64,000 nt of DNA from Schistocephalus solidus (Eukaryota; Platyhelminthes; Cestoda; Diphyllobothriidea; Diphyllobothriidae): positions 1 to 64,000 of the forward strand of contig WEDG01008687.1 of NCBI GenBank assembly GCA_017591395.1, read 5' to 3'. The position numbers and the translations under genes are program-made. This document shows positions 57,940 to 64,000 of this stretch, piece by piece (position 1 is the stretch's first letter; every line of letters starts with the position of its first letter). Below the pieces are notes generated by a model. That model saw nothing but the letters and a program-made list of their open reading frames with translations. It had not been told where the DNA came from and did no database searches.

Positions 57940-59125
57940 TCACAGGTTTTCATGGAGACGCATGTGAACTAATAGGCTCATGCGGTGTGTGAATATGCTA
58001 GGGCAGTTCGGGCAGTTATGTCGCGTGCGGCGGGTGTATGTTGGTGCTCCGGGCACTGGTTCGCCGGTCTATGTGCGATGGATTCGCAAGTGACCGACCA
58101 GGCCGATGCGTGATGTGCATGTGCGGTGACAATGAGGACAAGATAGGTCGGGAGGTCTTTAGTCTGCGGGAGCTCTGCTGATGGTATTGGTAGTCAAGAT
58201 CATGGGAGGAATATGGGTAGTGTTGATGGGTACGCGGTGGACTCCACTTTCGTGGATGCGCATGTAACCGATCAAGCCCATGCAACGAGTGAATGCGCGT
58301 GGGCAGTGAGGGCATTATAATCGGTGGTCTCTACTGTGTGTCAGTGCTCCAGGCACTAGTTCGCCAGTGTCTGTGCGATGGACTCGTAAGTAAACGATTA
58401 GGCCGACGTGTGAGATGAATGTGCGATCGCAATGAATAAAGGTTAGTACCGAGTCCCCATCACTGGTTCTGGGGCGGTGGTGGTGTTAGACGTAGCTGGT
58501 GGCAGGTAGTCGGAGATGGCTACTGAGGTAGTGGGAGTGGAGCAAGTGGTGTTCGTCGCCGTGATCAGCACAGTCGCTAGAGGAGGGAGGATATTATCGG
58601 TGATCGTGGGCGGCAGGGCATCGAGTAAGTTGTTATCAGGGGTTGGGGTGGTCGCCGTCGTGGGGTCTGAGGCAGGTGTGGCAGAGGCTGGTGTTATGGG
58701 ATTGTTGTTGAATTGAGTTCTAAGATGCCGACCAGGCCGATTCGCACGTGGAATGTGCGTTGACAGTGTGGGCACATTGGCAGGGCTTGGGCATTGGCGG
58801 TGTTAATCCGCAGTGCTTGTGACTTGCGAGCCACCCTTTCGGCCTTAGCAGTGGCGATCCGGGTGGCCTCATAGATTGCTGAACCAGTCTTCATGGATCT
58901 CCCTCCATGCCGGTCTATGCTGGGCGAGGTCCTTTCAGGTCGCCAGGTTGATTTTCAGTTGCTTCAGAGATTTCTTCAAAGTGTCCTTGTAGCGTCGTTT
59001 TTGACCTCCCTGTTGGCGAGAACCCGTAGCGACATCTCCGTAGAAAAGTGGTTTTGGTAGTCGCTCGTCGTCTATTCTCACCAAGTTGCGGCTCCATTGC
59101 AGTTGCATTTGCCGCAGCATGGTGT
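57940..59125 (-). pseudogene. RTE-like element C-terminus with C2H2 zinc fingers
   Basis: Minus strand, from about 59120. WSRNLVRIDDERLPKPLFYG and a GGQKRRYKDTLKKSLKQL block are the conserved end of an RTE-like RT polyprotein. Then come AIYEATRIATAKAERVARKS and five C2H2-type fingers: CPHCQRTFHVRIGLVG (58750), a CDRTF finger lacking its first Cys, CPHCPRAFTRCMGLIGY with Tyr for the first His, CPHCHRTCTSRIGLVGHLRIH, and CPNCPSIFTHRMSLLVHMRLH. Linkers repeat TGEPVPGAPTYTRR. It ends HENL-stop at 57940-57942. A frameshift near 58720 and in-frame stops at several linkers show decay. Fingers on an RT probably bind nucleic acid. I associate this architecture with diphyllobothriid tapeworms. Confidence 0.8.
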
Positions 59126-59690
59126 GAATGCTGAGTATGTTGCCAGATGGCGTAGTCTACATTCCAGGCAAGGAAGGGTGTTTCCGGTTAAATATTGTAA
59201 AAATGCTATTCAAGAAATAGCTACAGGGGTGCGGTCGCTGACTGCACTAGGAACGCTTGACTGCAAGCGAACAACGGACCACTCGGTAGATCTGCCGGTC
59301 AAATAAGAGGGTCTGGCAAACATTTTTGGAGATGAGCACCCATGGGAGGTGTGACGGCAGGTGCAAGTCGCCGTCGTCTCGCTCAACCTGTTGTAGGATA
59401 CACGGTGGACATCTTCGGAAAAGACAGTCGAACTTTCCGTTCATTTTCGGCACGTGATGCTTACTGGACATTTACAATAAGTTGGCAGTTCTCCCACGAA
59501 GTCTAATAGCCAAAAAACTCATGAGAATAGTTCCTAAGCTTAAACAATGTACAAACAGACAAACAAAGAAGGCTTTTTGGAGTGATTTGAACATCTGCAC
59601 ACCTCCCCCGCTACTCACTACCCATAAACCGACAAGCCCTGGCGATAGTTCTCTTCAAATCTCGCTTATTTTCTCGCCTTTTCTCGCCTT
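59126..59690. other. No recognised gene
   Basis: This lies upstream of the truncated RTE zinc-finger remnant. Frames at 59097-59306 and 59247-59471 have no domain. Confidence 0.3.
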
Positions 59691-59886
<196 letters not shown>

Positions 59887-59972
59887 CCTTCTCTCTCTAT
59901 CTCTCCTCTAAGCATAATCATTATCACATTTTGGGTTTGTATTTTATTCGCATTCCTCCACGCTCTAATGAG

Positions 59973-60353
59973 TTCCTTTTCCTTCGAAACCCAGCCACGA
60001 TGCGGATTGTCGGGTGTCTTGTCAAAAATGGCGGGATCTGTATGGGTAGGAATATCTGTCGATGCCTACGAGGCTTCACTGGCAAAGACTGCAGTCTCGA
60101 CATCGATGAGTGTCAACGTTACCGACCCTGTGATCCAGACTACGGCCTCTGCATCAACAGATATGGTGGCTTTGACTGCGAATGCAAGCCGGGCTACGTC
60201 CTCCTGGTGGACGGGCGCCATTGCATCGAAGAGGCTCGTGCGCGCCAGGCGCCACACCTCGTCTACCGGGGTAAGGGCACCAAGGGCGTGGTGGTGGGGG
60301 GACCAGCCAGGTCCGTGGACAACCGGCCTCGGAGGCATTTGGGCACCCGCTAG
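59973..60353 (+). CDS. Multi-EGF secreted protein, 3' exon
   Basis: The frame gives a tenascin-type EGF (GCLVKNGGICMG, RCLRGFTGKDC), a cbEGF (DIDECQRYRPCDPDYGLCIN, FDCECKPGYVLLVDGRHC) and a basic tail ending HLGTR-stop at 60351-60353. An acceptor AG at 59971-59972 keeps phase 0 with exon 2 but lies behind a modest pyrimidine run. The better-looking CCCAG at 59990-59994 would need phase 1, so either the former is used or an exon is missing. A possible donor (GGG/GTAAGG at 60271) and a strong acceptor at about 60520-60540 suggest an alternative end that would stop after five more residues. No transmembrane segment is present. Confidence 0.7.
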   Translation, partial: FLFLRNPATMRIVGCLVKNGGICMGRNICRCLRGFTGKDCSLDIDECQRYRPCDPDYGLCINRYGGFDCECKPGYVLLVDGRHCIEEARARQAPHLVYRGKGTKGVVVGGPARSVDNRPRRHLGTR

Positions 60354-61425
60354 TGCAGACAAATTACCCCCGACTCCCCCCTCCCCCCCCCTGTCACGGG
60401 TTCTACCAGCGGGCAACGATCTCCTTAATGGTTCAGCGCGAAATGCGCCTAGATTACTACGGTATCCCTTACCGACATTGTCTTCCACGGCATGAGCTAA
60501 CCCACCTGTTACTACAACTCTTCTTTCCCTTACCTCAGGTGTCTTTTTTGACCTATAACTGACTCATTCAACCCCCGATGCAGACCACCAGAACCAAAGC
60601 AGCAAATTGCAAAATCTAGGATCAATGCGTTTGAGACTGGTGGTCACTCTCCATCTGAAGTCTAGGCAAAAGTATAAGCATACTGGAATCAGTTGTGACA
60701 ACATTTTAGTCAAATATTTCCGTACTTTTTAACTGTTAAAACAAAACAATTTCCGTCTTAAACTTTGAAACGTGGTAGATTTCCAATGTTCTCACGTTTT
60801 ATTCGGAGAAAAATGGAACCGCTATTACTCTTAACACCGAATAAAATCTCGTATGAATTATAGAAATTTGTTCTCTCCGTTTAAGATTAAGTTTGATGGG
60901 TTTTAGACGAGACCGAATGGGCAGTCAACGTTTTCTTAGAGGAGATCTTAAATCTCGCATAGTTATTAACACTGGGAAAATTTAAATACGATAGCTATAT
61001 TGTGTGAATTAACTTTTTTGCAAAATTGAAAGGGATTTGATTGTCACCAAAAATTTGAAGTGGTTGAAGTTGGGATTCCATTCGCATACTGTAAAACCCC
61101 TCTGTAATACTGATCTTGGGAACGGTTTCATCGGATGGCTGGCGTTTCAAAGTCCGGTTCTGCTATTCACTGGGCTGCAGGAGAATGAGAAAAATTCGGT
61201 CGGTCATGGTTTGCTATTATCGCTGCTCAGCTAGGTTGCTGCTACATGGTTGATGTGATAAGACAAAGAAAATTGATAATAGCGGAGTCATCCAATCCAG
61301 GATGCTTTTGGGTAAATAGGCAAATGTCGACTGTACCGCTGCAGAACAGCGAAATTATTCTGGTTAACATACGATCGAAAGCATTATTTTTGAGCTCGAT
61401 AAGCAAATGCAGACATCTACTCAAA
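60354..61425. other. 3' flank of the EGF gene
   Basis: Probably 3' UTR and intergenic. Frames at 61037-61234 and 61246-61506 have no domain, and the latter runs into the PLE. A C run lies near 60367-60393. Confidence 0.4.
60840..60845 (+). terminator. Possible polyadenylation signal
   Basis: AATAAA about 490 bases after the EGF stop codon, in an A/T-rich stretch. It is the nearest convincing hexamer on the plus strand but unproven. Confidence 0.35.
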
Positions 61426-61549
61426 GAAAGTAAGTATATTTATATGGGAAACGGAGTACAAGCTAAGAAAAAAAAATCAATAAGTTTAATCTCGTCATAC
61501 CAGTGAGTCGTATTAAAAGGGGGGAGGGGTGGCGACAAGAGACAAATGG

Positions 61550-62225
61550 TTAAGCTGCAGTGAGGGTTTGGTGGTCGTTCACTAAAGTCAGGGGGGAGGG
61601 GAGGGGAAGAGACGAACGGCCTGGACTGCATGTAGTTAAGCCGTCGTTGGCCCTGCTAAGCGCGGAGCTTGTAGGAGGTTCTTTTCTGCACACAAGACCG
61701 GTTTTCTCAAACCGGATGGCGGTGGCTTCTGCTGTTGCTAGCAGCCGCTGACCTAGTGAATTGGGATAGTTTGGTGGCACTTTATAAATCCCACGGAAGG
61801 CTTCGTTAGGGTCCACACGGTGCCCATAATCCACCAGGTGTGCGAGAATAGCGCTGTTTATGCTTTTAACTTCGCCTTTTCCCAGCCATGCCGGGAGGTG
61901 TTTCTTTATTCTTTTGGCTAGGCGCCGACTCGTGTGACCAATATAACCTGCTGAACAGGAGCAAGTGAATGAGTAGATGCACACGGAGGTGGTCTGAGCC
62001 GGAAACCTATCCTTACCTTCCCTGTGTAAAACAGGGTTGGTTGAGACTAATATCAGAATTCTCGCCGCTGGGAAGGTTCGTGCGAGGGCTTGGTCAAGGC
62101 GTCTTTTCAGGAGTTCACTTGCCGCATCCCCTAAGAAAGGGACTTTGAGCTATAGGGTTTTCTTTTCTGCAGTAAGTGTGGTGGATTTTCATTTGCGATT
62201 GCCAATGCAGAAACCAATGTAGATG
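61550..62225 (-). pseudogene. PLE GIY-YIG endonuclease, left arm
   Basis: Minus strand. The frame from 61984 reads CIYSFTCSCSAGYIGHTSRR (the IY...YIG pair with the conserved Arg), KRIKKHLPAWLGKGE, then AILAHLVDYGHRVDPNEAF and EATAIRFEKTGLV with the catalytic Glu, to a stop at 61550. Upstream, another frame continues the conserved FPAARILILVSTNPVL block. The endonuclease core itself is open; the upstream RT is missing, so the copy is incomplete. Confidence 0.75.
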
Positions 62226-62249
62226 AACTCTAAGATGCTGTTACTCAAG

Positions 62250-63200
62250 CCCATCCGTCTATCAAGTTCACGTTGGAGGTAGAAATGGGAGGTTAGCTTC
62301 CTTTCTTAGACGTTCTCCTAAGCCGAAGACCTGACGGTAGTGTCCGAAGGAGCGTTCATCGAAAGAAAACCTGGTCTGAACAATATAAAAACTTCGGCAG
62401 TTTCGTACCCATCCAACAAAAACGCAATCTAGCCCGTTGTTTGACGCAAAGGGCTAGAAATATTTGTTCGGCAGACTGTATCGAAGAAGAGCTCCGAAAG
62501 ATCCAGAACTTCCTTCGCGAAAATGGCTATCCGGATAGATTTATTACAAAGAATATGGTCGCAATATCAGAAAAACCCACCAAACTTACTGCCGAAAAGA
62601 AAACCCTATATCTCAAAGTCCCCTTCCAAGGGGATGCGGCAGGTGAACTCCTGAAAAGACGCCTTGACCAAGCCGTCGCACGAACCTTCCCAGCGGCGAG
62701 AATTCGGATATTAGTCTCAACCAACCCTGTTTTACACGGGGAAGGTAAGGATAGGTTGCCGGCTCAGACCACCTCCGTGTGCATCTACTCATTCACTTGC
62801 TCCTGTTCAGCAGGTTATATTGGTCGCACGAGTCGGCGCCTAGCCAAAAGAATAAAGAAACACCTTCCCGGCATGGCTGGGAAAAGGCGAAGTTAAAAGC
62901 ATAAACAGCGCTATTCTCGCACAACTGGTGGATTATGGGCACCGTGTGGACCCTAACGAAGCCTTCCGTGTTATTTATAAAGTGCCACCAAACTATCCCA
63001 ATTCACTAGGTCAGCAGCTGCTAGCGACAGCAGAAGCCACCGCCATCCGGTTTGAGAAAACCGGTCTTGTGCAGAAAAGAACCTCCTACAAGCTCCGCGC
63101 TTAGCAGGCCAACGGCTTGACTACAACTGCAGGCAGTCCAGGCCGTCTTCCCTCCCTCCCTCCTGCCTTTCGTGAACGACTACCAAACCCTCACTGCAGC
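62250..63200 (+). pseudogene. PLE RT end plus GIY-YIG, right arm
   Basis: Plus strand. IKFTLEVEMGG, an in-frame TAG, then LPFLDVLLSRRPDGSVRRSV, KTWSEQYKNFGSFVPIQQKR and the 62441 frame (RARNICSADCIEEELRKIQN, NGYPDRFITKNM) form the RT-to-endonuclease connector of a PLE. The GIY-YIG core CIYSFTCSCSAGYIGRTSRR follows. One extra base near 62865, relative to the left arm, shifts the frame after KKHLPG. Downstream the YGHRVDPNEAFRVIYKVPP block continues in another frame. Confidence 0.75.
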
Positions 63201-63321
63201 TTGACATTTATCTCTTATCGCCACCCTCCTTTTTGTAACACGACTCACCTGGTATGACGCGGTCACTTATTGATTTCCTTTCTTTCTTAGCTGTACCCGT
63301 TTCTCCCATACTAAATCGTAC

Positions 63322-63363
63322 TGGCCCGACGAGAATTTATCGAAAGCACGCGTATGCTCGCCA
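63322..63363 (+). ncRNA. Type I hammerhead ribozyme-like fold
   Basis: At the right end of the PLE, on its coding strand: stem I TGGC (63322-63325) pairs with GCCA (63360-63363); core CCGACGA; short stem II GA/TC with loop; GAAA (63342-63345); stem III AGCA/TGCT (63345-63348, 63355-63358) with a six-base loop; cleavage would follow C63359 (CTC, an NUH site). Every element of the fold is present. The one departure is C for U at the second core position (CUGANGA), which should weaken or abolish cleavage. Confidence 0.55.
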
Positions 63364-63387
63364 ACTTATCTTTTGAAAGTAAGTATA

Positions 63388-64000
63388 AATAATGTAATTA
63401 TGGATTTTAGGGTCAAAATCGGATTTACGGACAACAGCAATGCAGTGCGCTCATCGGTAACAGTCCGTTTTTCTGTTTGGATCAAAGATCGGTGTTTTTA
63501 ATTGGCTGTCCTTATTTTCTCTTCACGAACATCCACAAACTTACGCTCAAATGAGCTGATTTTGGTAGTTTGGTCATAGGTCGCCCCACGGAGACGTCCT
63601 ATACCTAGGACAGACTAAATTTCCCTAACTGCGTATGTGGTTTGTGTTCCTTGGGGTGAGAGTGGGGAAGGGGGAAGATGCAGCTATGGTGCACTCTCCC
63701 CCGCCCCGCAGCGAACTGATATCATAATCGCGATAGTCGCCTCGTCCATCTGGGTAGTGAAAGTGCTTTTCCGCCTGAAGCAGACGTTACTCGTAGACGC
63801 GGCCGTTTGCCCTTTCGTTCGCCTTCAACGGTCGGGCAGCACGTCCAGACTTCGATAAAGAAGCCGCGTGATAAATCAGCCCCCCCTTCACCCGCCAAAT
63901 CCACCCACGCTTGCCGATGCGGGTTCCGAAAAGCCAACTAGACGAAAAACGTCTGAAATCCGTGATATGGCCACTGCGTTGGTTTTTTGCTGAATGGCCC
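63388..64000. other. No recognised gene
   Basis: Frames at 63637-63858 and 63722-63937 are G/C-rich without domains. I see no repeat or RNA that I can name. Confidence 0.3.

Larger units (their letters stand above)
61426..63387. mobile_element. Palindromic PLE insertion with 13-bp TSD
   Basis: GAAAGTAAGTATA occurs at 61426-61438 and 63375-63387, bracketing 1936 bp. Inside, a minus-strand arm (61439 to about 62225) and a plus-strand arm (about 62530 to 63374) are inverted copies of the same PLE 3' region. About 300 bases of extra upstream PLE sequence at the centre belong to the right arm. The right arm is about 60 bases longer at its outer end, where a hammerhead fold sits. The flanking repeat shows that the whole inverted structure inserted as one unit. 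Confidence 0.8.

Overview
This is eukaryotic DNA, almost certainly from a flatworm and most likely a diphyllobothriidean tapeworm (the Spirometra, Dibothriocephalus and Schistocephalus group). The evidence is the single intron-containing gene (GT-AG junctions, secreted EGF protein) set in a dense field of decayed retroelements. These include CR1-like and RTE-like non-LTR elements, one RTE type carrying a C2H2 zinc-finger tail that I associate with these tapeworms, Penelope-like elements (PLEs) with GIY-YIG endonucleases, and tRNA-derived SINEs. The species assignment is inference from family recognition, not a search.

Layout. 1-15 kb: nested non-LTR fragments. These are a plus-strand CR1-like ORF1/endonuclease element, a minus-strand reverse transcriptase (RT) with a 366-bp GC-rich insertion in an 11-bp target-site duplication, a pair of elements in inverted orientation, two diverged relatives at 10.7-12.8 kb, and an RTE-like endonuclease/linker region fused to a CR1 3' end. 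15-21 kb: a short PLE end with a hammerhead-like fold, then mostly unassigned sequence and a diverged direct duplication. 21.9-25.8 kb: the most complete CR1-like element (minus strand), abutting a tRNA-like SINE head. 26-44 kb: sparse decayed RT, SINE and PLE pieces, AT microsatellites, and two candidate minus-strand exons, one resembling half a C-type lectin domain.

44.6-60.4 kb holds the one convincing host gene, on the plus strand: a secreted, Ca-binding multi-EGF protein. Exon 1 (5.46 kb) carries the signal peptide and about 39 EGF modules. Within it are twelve exact-length 225-bp units, each encoding one tenascin-type EGF plus one calcium-binding EGF. Exon 2 (52963-53256) and a 3' exon (about 59973-60353) continue the same pattern. 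I see no transmembrane segment. The introns are full of PLE, SINE, GC-rich repeat and RTE zinc-finger debris.

61.4-63.4 kb is a palindromic PLE insertion bounded by a 13-bp target-site duplication. Its right end folds into a near-canonical type I hammerhead ribozyme with one core substitution. A second class of hammerhead-like motif occurs three times (35.7, 40.6 and 51.5 kb), twice beside PLE GIY-YIG remnants. The link between self-cleaving RNA folds and PLE ends is the most interesting thread in the window. Most transposon entries are broken by stops and frameshifts and are described as remnants.
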